Assembly: GCA_050998805.1 (NCBI GenBank)
Contig: JBPCPV010000019.1
Coordinates: 1-64,000, forward strand
DNA from: JAICKM01 sp050998805
GTDB taxonomy: Bacteria > Chloroflexota > Chloroflexia > QHBQ01 > JAICKM01
Reading direction: 5' to 3'
Length of the DNA stretch: 64,000 nt
Below are positions 40,821-50,500 of the stretch, piece by piece. Numbering within the stretch: the first letter of the stretch is position 1; every line of letters begins with the position of its first letter. Both the position numbers and the translations under genes were made by a program. A model generated the notes under the pieces. That model was given only the letters and a program-made list of their open reading frames with translations, searched no databases and was not told the origin of the DNA.

Positions 40821-43019
40821 ATGAACGCCAAAGAAGTTAATCTACTCAAGTTCCTACAGGGGAGCAACCAATTCCGCATCCCTATCTACCAACGGACGTA
40901 CAGTTGGACCCTTGACCAGTGCCGACAACTCTGGAACGACATCGTAGCGGTCGCTATGGACACCGAGTCGGCGGTACATTTCGTGGGCAGCATCGTCTAC
41001 ATTGAACGCGGCCTTTTCCAAGTGGCTGATGTCCCCCAGTTGCTGGTGATTGACGGTCAGCAGCGCCTCACCACTGTGAGCCTGTTGCTGGCTGCTTTGA
41101 GTCGGGCCTTGACCGAGCGCCCCCTCCCTGATCCCGCTGATCTCACTCCCCAAAAGATCGCCCACTATTACTTAGTCAACTCAGAAGAAAGCGGGGAGCT
41201 TCGCTACAAACTGGTGCTTACGCAGAGCGATGAGGCAACCCTGAAGGCCATAGTGGACGGGGACCGTCTTCCTGAGCCTCCGTCCGCTCGCGTCTCTGCC
41301 AACTTCGAGTTCTTCCAATTCCAACTCAGCGAGGGCAATTTGGCGCAACTCGGGATTGACCTGGCTACAGTCTACAACGGCATCCGTAAGCTGATCGTTG
41401 TCCAAATTGTGCTTGATCGCGGTCATGACGACCCGCAGCGGATCTTTGAGAGCCTTAACTCTACTGGCCTAAAGCTTTCCCAAGCGGATCTGATCCGCAA
41501 TTACGTGTTGATGGACCTGGAGCCTGCTCCACAGGAGTATCTCTACAAAAACTACTGGTACCTCATGGAGCAGCGTTTCGGTCAGACCGAACCAGAAGGG
41601 CCGTTTGACCGCTTTGTACGCGACTATCTGACGCTCCGCTCCCCCGCAGGGTCGATTCCGCAGTGGGGCGATGTCTACACCAGCTTCAAGAGCTACGTCC
41701 AAACAAAGAAAGTGACGATGCAGGAGGTCGTGGGGGATGTTTATCGCTACGCCGAATACTACGTCAGGATGGCCCTCGATCAAGAGAAGGACCGAAAATT
41801 GCGCGGGGCCTTTGCCGATATTAAGACCCTGCGGGTTGACGTCGTGTATCCCTTCTTGCTCCGCGTTTACGACGACTATTCCGAAAAACGCCTCTCCCCT
41901 ACCGACTTCATGGCGATCCTGCGCTTAATCGAGAGCTACGTCTTCCGGCGTGGTATCGTTGGCATCCCAACGCCTACTCTCAGCAAAACGTTCGCTACCC
42001 TGGCACAACACATTGATCCCGATCACTATCTCGAAAGCATCCAAGCCCGGATACTGCTCCTAACCGGCCCACAGCGGTTCCCGACGGACGAGGAATTCGA
42101 GGCGCAATTCATGACTCGAAACGTTTACAATATTCGCAACACTTTCTATCTACTGGGGAAGCTAGAAAACTACGGCCACAAAGGAACAGCGAACCTGGAC
42201 GAAGCCACAATCGAGCACATCATGCCGCAGAATCCTAATCTCTCTGCCGCTTGGAGGACCGAATTAGGCCCGGACTGGCAGGCCATTCAGAGCAGATATC
42301 TCCATACCCTGGGCAACCTGACCCTCACTGAGTACAACTCGGAATGCGGTGATCGCCCGTTTGCCGAGAAACGTAAAATGGAGCACTGCTATGTGGATAG
42401 CGTTTTCCACCTCACTCGCGGGTTGGCAGAGGTGGAGCATTGGAATGCTGACGCGATTCAAGCCCGGGCAGCTACCCTCGTCGGCAAGGCGCTAAAAATC
42501 TGGAAGCAGCCTTCGCTACCGCCGGAGACCATCGCTCGCTACCAGCAGCGCGAGCCTGATAAGATACCTGCTACCAAACTCGGCACACTGCATTATCGGT
42601 TCTGGGAGCAGTTGTTGGAGCGGGCCAAAACTGTTGGTCTGCTTACGCACGCTGGTCGTTCCACATCGGAGGCCAACTGGCTCGGTGCCTCTACAGGACA
42701 GACGGGCATAATTCTGAATTACCTGGTACTCAAGAATCAGACGGCAGTTCAACTAGAGATCCGGACCGGCGACAAAGCCACTAACAAACACCTTTTCGAC
42801 CAACTCTACGATCAACGAGCGGAAATCGAAACGGTGTTTGGCGCTAGCTTAGGGTGGCGCCGTATGGATGATAGGATTAGCTGTCAGGTGAACTATGTCA
42901 TGTCCGACGGTGGGCTTCGCTCCCCCGAGACGGAGTGGCCAAAGCTACAGGACGGTATGATTGACGCGATGCGGCGACTTCATACTGCTTTCAAGGATCC
43001 AATTAAGCGCCTAAGTTAG
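40821..43019 (+). CDS. DUF262-DUF1524-DUF4268 protein, GmrSD-type restriction candidate
   Basis: 732 residues. DUF262 (about 1-250) has the ParB-like motifs IPIYQRTYSW (20-29) and DGQQRLTTV (78-86), expected to bind and hydrolyse a nucleotide. DUF1524 (about 400-560) has the His-Me nuclease motif IEHIMPQN (464-471) and GNLTLTEYN. The C-terminal DUF4268 (about 590-732) begins LHYRFWEQLLERAK. This is the layout of GmrSD-like type IV systems that cut modified phage DNA. It sits between tdh and kbl, has lower GC than either, and starts 13 bp after tdh with GGAGAGG. Anti-phage function is inferred. Confidence 0.88.
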   Translation: MNAKEVNLLKFLQGSNQFRIPIYQRTYSWTLDQCRQLWNDIVAVAMDTESAVHFVGSIVYIERGLFQVADVPQLLVIDGQQRLTTVSLLLAALSRALTERPLPDPADLTPQKIAHYYLVNSEESGELRYKLVLTQSDEATLKAIVDGDRLPEPPSARVSANFEFFQFQLSEGNLAQLGIDLATVYNGIRKLIVVQIVLDRGHDDPQRIFESLNSTGLKLSQADLIRNYVLMDLEPAPQEYLYKNYWYLMEQRFGQTEPEGPFDRFVRDYLTLRSPAGSIPQWGDVYTSFKSYVQTKKVTMQEVVGDVYRYAEYYVRMALDQEKDRKLRGAFADIKTLRVDVVYPFLLRVYDDYSEKRLSPTDFMAILRLIESYVFRRGIVGIPTPTLSKTFATLAQHIDPDHYLESIQARILLLTGPQRFPTDEEFEAQFMTRNVYNIRNTFYLLGKLENYGHKGTANLDEATIEHIMPQNPNLSAAWRTELGPDWQAIQSRYLHTLGNLTLTEYNSECGDRPFAEKRKMEHCYVDSVFHLTRGLAEVEHWNADAIQARAATLVGKALKIWKQPSLPPETIARYQQREPDKIPATKLGTLHYRFWEQLLERAKTVGLLTHAGRSTSEANWLGASTGQTGIILNYLVLKNQTAVQLEIRTGDKATNKHLFDQLYDQRAEIETVFGASLGWRRMDDRISCQVNYVMSDGGLRSPETEWPKLQDGMIDAMRRLHTAFKDPIKRLS

Positions 43020-43091
43020 CCCAGCTTGCGGGACGCTTCTTGACCCGCGACCACGAGTTCAAGCCCGCTTATAGAAAGGAGCCAGAAACCA

Positions 43092-44273
43092 ATGCAAGAA
43101 ACACTCCGCGCTCGCCTGACCGGCGAGCTTGACGCGCTCAAAGAGAAGCATTTGTACCGCAGGCTGCGGGTGGTGGACGGGGAGCAGAAGGCGGTCTGCG
43201 TGATCGACGGCAAAGAGGTGATTAACCTCTCGTCGAACAACTACCTCGGCCTCGACACGCACCCCTACTTGAAGCAGAAGGCTGAAGAAGCGGTGAGGGA
43301 ACTCGGCGTCGGCAGCGGCGCGGTGCGGACCATCATCGGCACGATGCAGATACACCAGGAGCTGGAGGAGCGGCTTGCGAAGTTCAAGCACACCGAGGCA
43401 ACCCTCACGTTCCAGTCGGGCTTCACCGCGAACACCGGCGTGCTCGGCAGCCTCATGGAGGACGGCGACGCGATCATCAGCGACGAGCTGAACCACGCCT
43501 CGATCATTGACGGCATCCGGCTCTCGAAGGCGAAGCGGTTCATATACCGCCATAGCGACATGAACCACCTGGAGGAGCAGCTGAAGGCAGCGCAGGGCGC
43601 TCGCACCCGTCTGGTCGTCACAGACGGCGTGTTCAGCATGGACGGCGACATCTGTAAGCTGCCCGACATCGTGGCCCTCGCAGAACGTTACGGGGCTGCG
43701 ACGTTTGTGGACGACGCCCATTCGAGCGGAGTGCTTGGGCAGAACGGGCGAGGCAGCGTGAACCACTTCGGCCTCGACGGCCGGGTGGACATCCAGGTGG
43801 GCACCCTCTCGAAGGCGATGGGAGCGCTCGGCGGCTATGTGGCCGGCGTGCAGGAGCTACGCGACTTCCTGATCCACCGCGCCCGCCCTGTACTCTTCAG
43901 CACCTCACACCCTCCGAGCGTCGTCGCCACCTGCATAGCCGCGATTGACGTGATGGAGCGCGAGCCGGAGATCATACAACGCCTCTGGGACAACGCGCGA
44001 TACTTCAAGGCTGCGCTGATCAAGCTAGGCTTCGACTGCGGCAACTCCGAGACGCCGATCACCCCGGTGATCGCGGGCAGCGCCGAGAAAGCGATGCGCC
44101 TCAGCGATCGGCTCTTCGAGGAAGGCGTCTTCGCCCAGGGCATCGGCTTCCCGACGGTGCCAGACGCCCGCTCGCGCGTCCGCACCATCGTGACCGCGGC
44201 CCACACCCGCGAGAACCTCGACACGGCAATCGCGGCGTTCGAGCAAGTCGGGCGGGAGTTGGCGCTGATTTAG
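43092..44273 (+). CDS. kbl: Glycine C-acetyltransferase (2-amino-3-ketobutyrate CoA ligase)
   Basis: 393 residues. PLP-dependent aminotransferase class II fold. Motifs: NLSSNNYLGL, GVGSGAVRTIIGT, FVDDAHSSGVLG with the PLP-contacting Asp and His, and TLSKAMGALGG with Lys241 forming the Schiff base. It cleaves 2-amino-3-ketobutyrate with CoA to glycine and acetyl-CoA, completing threonine degradation started by Tdh. AAAGGAG precedes the ATG. It converges with the kinase gene, with two bases between stop codons. Confidence 0.94.
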   Translation: MQETLRARLTGELDALKEKHLYRRLRVVDGEQKAVCVIDGKEVINLSSNNYLGLDTHPYLKQKAEEAVRELGVGSGAVRTIIGTMQIHQELEERLAKFKHTEATLTFQSGFTANTGVLGSLMEDGDAIISDELNHASIIDGIRLSKAKRFIYRHSDMNHLEEQLKAAQGARTRLVVTDGVFSMDGDICKLPDIVALAERYGAATFVDDAHSSGVLGQNGRGSVNHFGLDGRVDIQVGTLSKAMGALGGYVAGVQELRDFLIHRARPVLFSTSHPPSVVATCIAAIDVMEREPEIIQRLWDNARYFKAALIKLGFDCGNSETPITPVIAGSAEKAMRLSDRLFEEGVFAQGIGFPTVPDARSRVRTIVTAAHTRENLDTAIAAFEQVGRELALI

Positions 44274-44275
44274 TG

Positions 44276-46060
44276 CTAAAAGAACAGGTTCCCAAACGTC
44301 GTCGGGTTCGGCCAGTTCAGCCTCCGGCAGGTGCCGACCAAGTGCTGCTGCTGCGCCGTGCCCTGTACGTCGTTGTCCCCCACGGAGGCGCAGAAGCCGA
44401 CCGCGCTGCCTGCTGCCGGCGCGCTCATGTGCAGCGCGCGCCAGGGCACAGCGGCCTCCAGGGTGTACCCGCCTCCCGAGCCGGGCACCGCTGCGACCCG
44501 CACCCCCAGTGGGGCCGCCGCAAGCTGATCGGGGCGGAAAAACACAGCCTCCGGTCCCAGGTTACGGAAGTCGCCTCCCGAGAAGCCGATCTGGTAGTCG
44601 TCTGCATTACCCGGGTCCAGGTTGAAGTCGCCGGGCAGGTCGGTATCGAACCAGAGCTCCACGTCGTCGCCTTTCCAGAGACTGAAGCCGCGAGTAGCGG
44701 AGTTCTGGACATGCACATTGTCAACGACGGTCGCGCCCAGATAGAAGTTCGTTTCATCGTAGCCGAGCAGGAAGCTCGCGCTCAGGTCTGCGGCGTTCGC
44801 CGGCGGCGTGAGTCCGGTCACGGGGAAGTTCCCCGCCCAGGGTGTGGCACCCGTCCAGTCGTTCAACTTGCCGTCGATCGTTGGCGCGTGCTTCGCGCGG
44901 TTCGCGTGCAGGTCGGGGCCGTTCACCGCAGGGCGGCGCGGGCCGGTGTAGGTGATCGCGGCGGGCGGGTCGAAGTCTTTGCCGTTGAGAAAGGCCAGGG
45001 CAAATGGCCCGATGCCGAGTAGGAGCAGCAGAACCAGCGCCAAGCCCAGCAGCCGACCGATTCCGGAGCCGCCCCCAGCCGCGGGGAGCCGCCGAGATGG
45101 CGGCGGTACGTATTCCGCAGGCGGTGCCCATCCCTCCTCTTGCCGCAGGGACGCCGACGGCACGTATTCCGTCAGTGCCCTTCCTTCCTCCGCCTGCGTG
45201 GCCGGCCGGGGTGTGGGCCGGGTGCGCGCAGCAGCAGCCTCATCTCCAACCGCAGCCAGCGCGCCGAGCATCTCCGAGGCACGGGAATAGCGCCGGGCCG
45301 GATTCTTGTCCAGGGCGCAGTCAAGGATCGGTTGCACCCCCGGCGGCAGGTCGGGGCGTAAGCTGCTGAGGGGCGGCGGCGGACTGCTCACCTGCTTGTA
45401 GAGCGTTTCGGCAATGGTCTCGCCCGCGAACGGGCACTCGCCGGTGAGCATCTCGTAGAGCAGGATGCCGAGGCTGTATATGTCGCTCGCGTGCGTGGCC
45501 TCCTCGCCCCGGATCTGCTCAGGGGCCAGGTAGTCCGCCGTGCCCATCACCTGCCCGACGCGCGTCATATGGGCGTCTGCCCCTGCGCGGGCGATGCCGA
45601 AGTCGGTCAACACCACGTTGCCGTCCAGCTCAACCAGGATGTTGCCCGGCTTCACATCACGGTGCGTCACGCCGTGCTGGTGGGCGTAATCGAGCGCGGC
45701 TGCGACCGGACGCAGCAGGGGCAGCACACGCTTGAGCGGCATCGGTCCCTCGCGCGCCATCATCTCCCGCAACGACTCGCCGGGCACATAGCGCATCGCC
45801 AGGAACCAGAGGCCGTCGGCCTCATTCACATCGTAGATCGGCACTATGTGCGGGTGTTCGAGATTCGCAGCGAGGATCGCCTCATTGCGGAAGCGGTCAA
45901 CCGCGCGCTCGTCGGCCACAGTCGCAGGGTCGAGCACCTTGAGCGCGACCGGCCTGTTCAAGCTCGTGTCGCGCCCCAAATAGACGACAGCCATCCCACC
46001 GCGCCCGATGACGCGCTCCAGCTCGTATTTGCCGATGCGCCGACCGCTCAGGTCGTTCAT
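44276..46060 (-). CDS. Membrane Ser/Thr kinase with extracytoplasmic CBM9-like domain
   Basis: 594 residues. Kinase domain (about 10-270): IGRGGMAVVYLG, catalytic HRDVKPGN, DFG and the APE motif in YLAPEQ. A Pro-rich juxtamembrane stretch follows. One membrane helix (about 334-358, GLALVLLLLLGIG) leads to a C-terminal CBM9/DOMON-like domain (about 380-594; TIDGKLNDWTGA, DDVELWFDTD, YTLEAAVPW). PASTA or WD repeats are usual instead. Binding of a carbohydrate or a haem-like ligand outside the cell is inferred. The ATG overlaps the eno stop (ATGA). Confidence 0.9.
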   Translation of the reverse strand: MNDLSGRRIGKYELERVIGRGGMAVVYLGRDTSLNRPVALKVLDPATVADERAVDRFRNEAILAANLEHPHIVPIYDVNEADGLWFLAMRYVPGESLREMMAREGPMPLKRVLPLLRPVAAALDYAHQHGVTHRDVKPGNILVELDGNVVLTDFGIARAGADAHMTRVGQVMGTADYLAPEQIRGEEATHASDIYSLGILLYEMLTGECPFAGETIAETLYKQVSSPPPPLSSLRPDLPPGVQPILDCALDKNPARRYSRASEMLGALAAVGDEAAAARTRPTPRPATQAEEGRALTEYVPSASLRQEEGWAPPAEYVPPPSRRLPAAGGGSGIGRLLGLALVLLLLLGIGPFALAFLNGKDFDPPAAITYTGPRRPAVNGPDLHANRAKHAPTIDGKLNDWTGATPWAGNFPVTGLTPPANAADLSASFLLGYDETNFYLGATVVDNVHVQNSATRGFSLWKGDDVELWFDTDLPGDFNLDPGNADDYQIGFSGGDFRNLGPEAVFFRPDQLAAAPLGVRVAAVPGSGGGYTLEAAVPWRALHMSAPAAGSAVGFCASVGDNDVQGTAQQQHLVGTCRRLNWPNPTTFGNLFF

Positions 46061-47355
46061 TGAGCTTTCCGCACGCTATATAGCGCCTCCCGGCCCGGGT
46101 AGACGGCAGACGGGCCGAGGGCCTCCTCGATACGTATGAGCTGGTTGTACTTCGCCGTGCGCTCGCCACGGGCGGGCGCGCCGGTCTTGATCTGGCCGAT
46201 GTTCAGCGCCACCGCCAGGTCGGCGATGGTCGTGTCCTCGGTTTCGCCGGAGCGGTGGGAGAGCACTACCGTCCAGCCTGCGCGTTGGGCGGTCTGCACA
46301 GCTTCCACCGCCTCGCTGAGGCTGCCGATCTGGTTGACTTTGGCGAGCAGGCTGTTCCCCGCCCCAGCGTTAATCGCCTTACGCACACGTTCAGGATTCG
46401 TCACGAGCAGGTCGTCGCCGACAAGCTGCAAGCGGCCACCGAGCCGCTTGGTGAGCCGCTCCCAGCCCTCCCAGTCGTCCTCGGCCATGCCGTCTTCGAG
46501 GGAGACGATCGGGTACTTGTCGGCCCAGGCCGCCCAGAAGTCGCTCATCTCGTCACTGTTCAGGCTGCGGCCTTCTTTCGGCAGGTGGTACTTGCCGTCG
46601 CTGTACAGCTCGCTCATCGCAGGGTCGAGCGCGATGGCTATCTGCTCTCCGGGCTTGTATCCCGCGCTTCCGATCGCGTCGAGGATAAGCTCGATTGCCT
46701 CGGCGTTCGACTTGAGCGAAGGCGCGTAGCCGCCCTCGTCGCCGACATTGGTGTTGTAGCCCTTGCCCGCCAGCACTTTCTTGAGCGCGTGGTAGACCTC
46801 GGCCCCCCACCGCAGCGCCTCGCGGAAGCTCGGCGCGCCGACCGGCATCGCCATAAACTCCTGGAAGTCGGTCGAATCTGACGCGTGCTTACCTCCGTTC
46901 AGGATGTTGAACATCGGCACGGGCAGCGTCCGCGCCGAGACTCCGCCTATGTAGCGGTAGAGCGGCAGGCCGAGCGAAGCAGCAGCCGCGTGCGCCACGG
47001 CCATCGAGACCCCGAGGATCGCGTTCGCGCCCAGCCGTTCCTTGTTCGGCGTGCCGTCGAGCGCGAGCAGGCGGGCGTCGAGGCCGAGTTGGTCGAGCGC
47101 GTCGGTGCCGATGATGGTATGGGCGAGCTCACCCGTCACGTTCTGGACGGCTTTCTGCACGCCCTTGCCTCCATAGCGCGCCTCTCCGTCGCGGAGTTCG
47201 GCAGCCTCGTGCGCGCCAGTAGAGGCACCGGACGGCACGGCGGCCCGCCCGCGTGCGCCGTCCGCCAGCCCGATCTCTACCTCAACGGTTGGGTTCCCCC
47301 GTGAGTCGAGGATTTCGCGGGCCATTACCTCTGTGATCGCAACGCGCTTGCTCAT
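46057..47355 (-). CDS. eno: Enolase
   Basis: 432 residues. Enolase signatures: AREILDSRGNPTVEVEI, AVPSGASTG (Ser that chelates the metal), VGDEGGYAP with catalytic Glu, SLEDGMAEDDWEG, LVGDDLLVTN, and LSHRSGETEDTTIADLAV. It interconverts 2-phosphoglycerate and phosphoenolpyruvate with magnesium. GGGAGG precedes the ATG at 47355. It has its own promoter and is followed by the overlapping kinase gene. Confidence 0.97.
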   Translation of the reverse strand: MSKRVAITEVMAREILDSRGNPTVEVEIGLADGARGRAAVPSGASTGAHEAAELRDGEARYGGKGVQKAVQNVTGELAHTIIGTDALDQLGLDARLLALDGTPNKERLGANAILGVSMAVAHAAAASLGLPLYRYIGGVSARTLPVPMFNILNGGKHASDSTDFQEFMAMPVGAPSFREALRWGAEVYHALKKVLAGKGYNTNVGDEGGYAPSLKSNAEAIELILDAIGSAGYKPGEQIAIALDPAMSELYSDGKYHLPKEGRSLNSDEMSDFWAAWADKYPIVSLEDGMAEDDWEGWERLTKRLGGRLQLVGDDLLVTNPERVRKAINAGAGNSLLAKVNQIGSLSEAVEAVQTAQRAGWTVVLSHRSGETEDTTIADLAVALNIGQIKTGAPARGERTAKYNQLIRIEEALGPSAVYPGREALYSVRKAQ

Positions 47356-47392
47356 GCTGACCTCCCTAGCGAATAGCTGTTCATTTGGGCGT

Positions 47393-47421
47393 AATATACC
47401 CCATTGCGGGGCGGTTTGCAA
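47393..47421 (-). promoter_or_regulatory. Promoter of eno
   Basis: On the minus strand TTGCAA (47416-47421), a 17-bp spacer and TATATT (47393-47398), 38 bp ahead of the eno ATG. Divergently, TATAAT at 47436-47441 may be the -10 of the subtilase gene, with no good -35. Confidence 0.7.
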
Positions 47422-47450
47422 CTTGCGAAATCTGGTATAATGGCGGTAGG

Positions 47451-47478
47451 CTGTCAACCGTCAGCCATCAGCTAAGAG
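47451..47478. repeat. Heptanucleotide array H5
   Basis: Four degenerate units, CTGTCAA, CCGTCAG, CCATCAG and CTAAGAG, in the leader of the subtilase gene. Confidence 0.75.
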
Positions 47479-47518
47479 ACATGTGCCAAAGCCCCTATAC
47501 GTGGAAGGATCGCTCCCG

Positions 47519-50500
47519 ATGCCCAATCTGCTCCCCCGCCGTTGGCCGTTCGTTGCTGTACTACTCATTTGCCTGCTGATCGCCTTCTACCAACCGAACG
47601 CGCCGACACGCGCTGGCGGCAGCCCGCCTCTGCCGGTGCGGGCGCTCGGCGCGCCGCGCACCTCAAGCTCTGCCGATGCCGCGGCAAAGCAGATCGAGCC
47701 GAAGCTCCGCCAGGCCGTCGCTGCTGCGGGCAGCCCCGACGTGCTGTTGCCGGTGATCGTGGTCAGCCAGGGCGGCCTGGCCCCCGGGCGGCTGCTGGGC
47801 GCTGTCGCACGCAGGCCCGACGCGCATGGGCTTGTCTTCACGAGCGGACGTGTGCAGGCCGGTAAGGTCTCGGCGCTGGCTCAGCCGAACGTCGTGGCCG
47901 TCCTCTCCGGTGTCCCGCCCCAGCCGCCGGTGCCGAACGAACTTACCGGCATGACCGGCGGCCGCCCCGACCACCCCGAACGCAAGTACGACGCCAGCAA
48001 AGGCCAGCCGCTCGGAGACCAAAGCTCCAGGTTCAAGGCCAGTTCCCCGACAGCCGGTAAGCCCCCATCCGCGTCCCCCGATAGCTGGCATACGGTTGAC
48101 GTGCAGGATGTGCGCCCGGCGTGGGCTGCCGGTTACCGGGGCAGCGGCGTGAATGTCGCCGTGGTCGACTCCGGCGTGGATTTCGGCAACCCCGACCTGC
48201 TCGGAACCTATGCCCGCGTGACCGACCCCGCCTCGCCCTACTACGGCTGGCCTATGGCCTTCGACCCGACCTCGATGGAGCTGATGGCCGACGGTATCAT
48301 CGGCGACATACCGAACGCGGTCAACGCCTACGGCTCGTGGTATATAGACACCTCGGCGACGATCCACGGCGAGAGCGGCAGCTTCACGACAATCACCGCG
48401 ACGCCGAGCGGCATCAACCCGGTGTCGCACACCTTCACGATGCCCGGCACCAGCAAGAGCGGCATCTACCACATCGGCATCTTCCCCGATGAACACCTCG
48501 CCTTCGACTTCTACGCCGAGTACCCGGTTGTCGTCGTCGCCGACACCCAGCAGGCCGGGGTCTACGACACGGTCTACATTGACCTGCGCGACACACACGA
48601 CATGCGGAACGCGACGGCCCTGCGGAAAGGCCACGAGGTAGACGGTGTGGACACCAACGGCGACGGCCTGCCCGACATCTCCTCCGGTATGCTCTACTTC
48701 ATCGCCGACGGTCTCCACCCGGTGCCCGCGACCGACTGGATGTACGGCCTCGGCGCGCCGAACAACGGCTCGCTCGTCGCCATGATGGGGTCGTTTGACT
48801 ACGACGAACACCACGGCACAGCCTGCGCCTCCTCCGTCGTGGCGCAAGGCATCATTGACGGCAACAAGAACGGCCTGCGCCCGCCGTATAAGCCCGCAGG
48901 CGTCGGCGGCATGGTGCAGGGCATGGCACCGGGCGCGAAGCTGGTGGCAATCGGCAACATCTACCGGAGCGGTGCCGCCCTTTACGACGCATACTCGCTG
49001 CTGACCTACGGCCTCGACGGGCGACCGAACACCGGCGACGAACCCCAGATCGCCTCGATGAGCTTCGGCTACTCCGGCGGCGTGGACAACGGCTGGGACT
49101 TCGGGTCGCGCTACCTCCAATATGTGCAGCAAGACAACCCGAACCTCAGCTACGTGGTCGCGGTTGGCAACGGCGGGCCGGGCTACGGCACCACCACCTC
49201 CCCCGCCGCAGCCCCGAACGTGATCAGCGTCGGCGCGTCCACACAGTACGGCGAAACCGTGACGTTCGACCCCATCTCCTCGACGAACGAGATCACCTGG
49301 GGCGACGTGCAGCCCTGGTCGAACAGGGGGCCGACCGTGCTCGGCAACCCCGCGCCCTCGGTGCTCTCCATCGGCGCGTGGGGCACCTCCGACGAGGCGC
49401 TGAACTACGCCCGAAACGGCGCGCTGGCATACGACGTCTGGGGCGGGACAAGCATGGCGACCCCCGTGACGGCCGGCATACTCGCTCTCGGCTACCAGGC
49501 GTACAGGCAGGCGACGGGGCACTGGCCCGACGCGACGACGGCCCGCGAGCTGATCACGTCCTCGGCCCGCGACCTCAACTACGGCGTCTTCTCGCAGGGG
49601 GCCGGTCTCGCCGACGGCCTGCGCCTGGTCAACCTGGCTGCGGGCCGCGGCGGGCTGCGTGCCTCTCCGATGCGCTGGGTGCCCGGGCAGACCGCCCCCG
49701 CCTTCGCGGGCTATCTGCGCCCCGGCGACACCGCGACCTCCGCCTTCACCCTGACCAACCCCACCGGCTCGCCCGTCACCGCGACCGTCGGCAGCGACAT
49801 GATGCTTGAAGCAGGGCACTACGACTGGACTGTGACGACAAGCAACACGCTCGAATCGCTGCCCGACTTTTCGCGGCCCGATTATCTCCAAGACCTGACC
49901 GGGGTGATCCCACAGGGCACCGACCTGATGAGGGTGCAGGCGGTCTTCACCTACACCCAGCTCACACTCAGCCTGCCCGACTCGTCCTACCTCTCCTGGC
50001 ACAGCACATGGCGGCTGCTCGCCTACAATTGGCAGGACAAGAACGCCGACGGGCGGATGTGGCTCGACCGCAACAACAACGGCGTGGTCAACGACGGCGA
50101 AATCGAGACCGGTGAGTACAACCGCTTCCTCTACTCCTACCCGAAGGGCAACTCGCTCGACGAATACATCGAACGCCCCCTAGAGCGCGTCCACGACGGC
50201 CTGATGATCGGCCTGCAACATGCCGACAGCGTTCCGCTTATCCCCAGCACACAGATAAAGCTCCGCGCAACATTCTACAAGCACAGCCCATGGCCTCTGG
50301 TGACGACCGCCGGCGGGACGCTCACCGTGCCCGCGCACGGCAGTTCCGGCTTCTCGGCGACGGCATCGGTGCCCAGCAACCAGCCTCCCGGTGCCTACGA
50401 GGGCGCGATCCGCCTCACGACAGCGAACGAGACGATCCTCGTGCCGGTGGCGCTGAACGTCGCCATGCCCGCGCTGCTCGGCGGCTTCGGCGGCACCCCG

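Noticed and set aside
47663..50002. A 779-codon minus-strand ORF inside the subtilase gene
   Set aside because: Long antisense frames are common at this GC content; it has no domain, and the plus strand carries the complete S8 triad.
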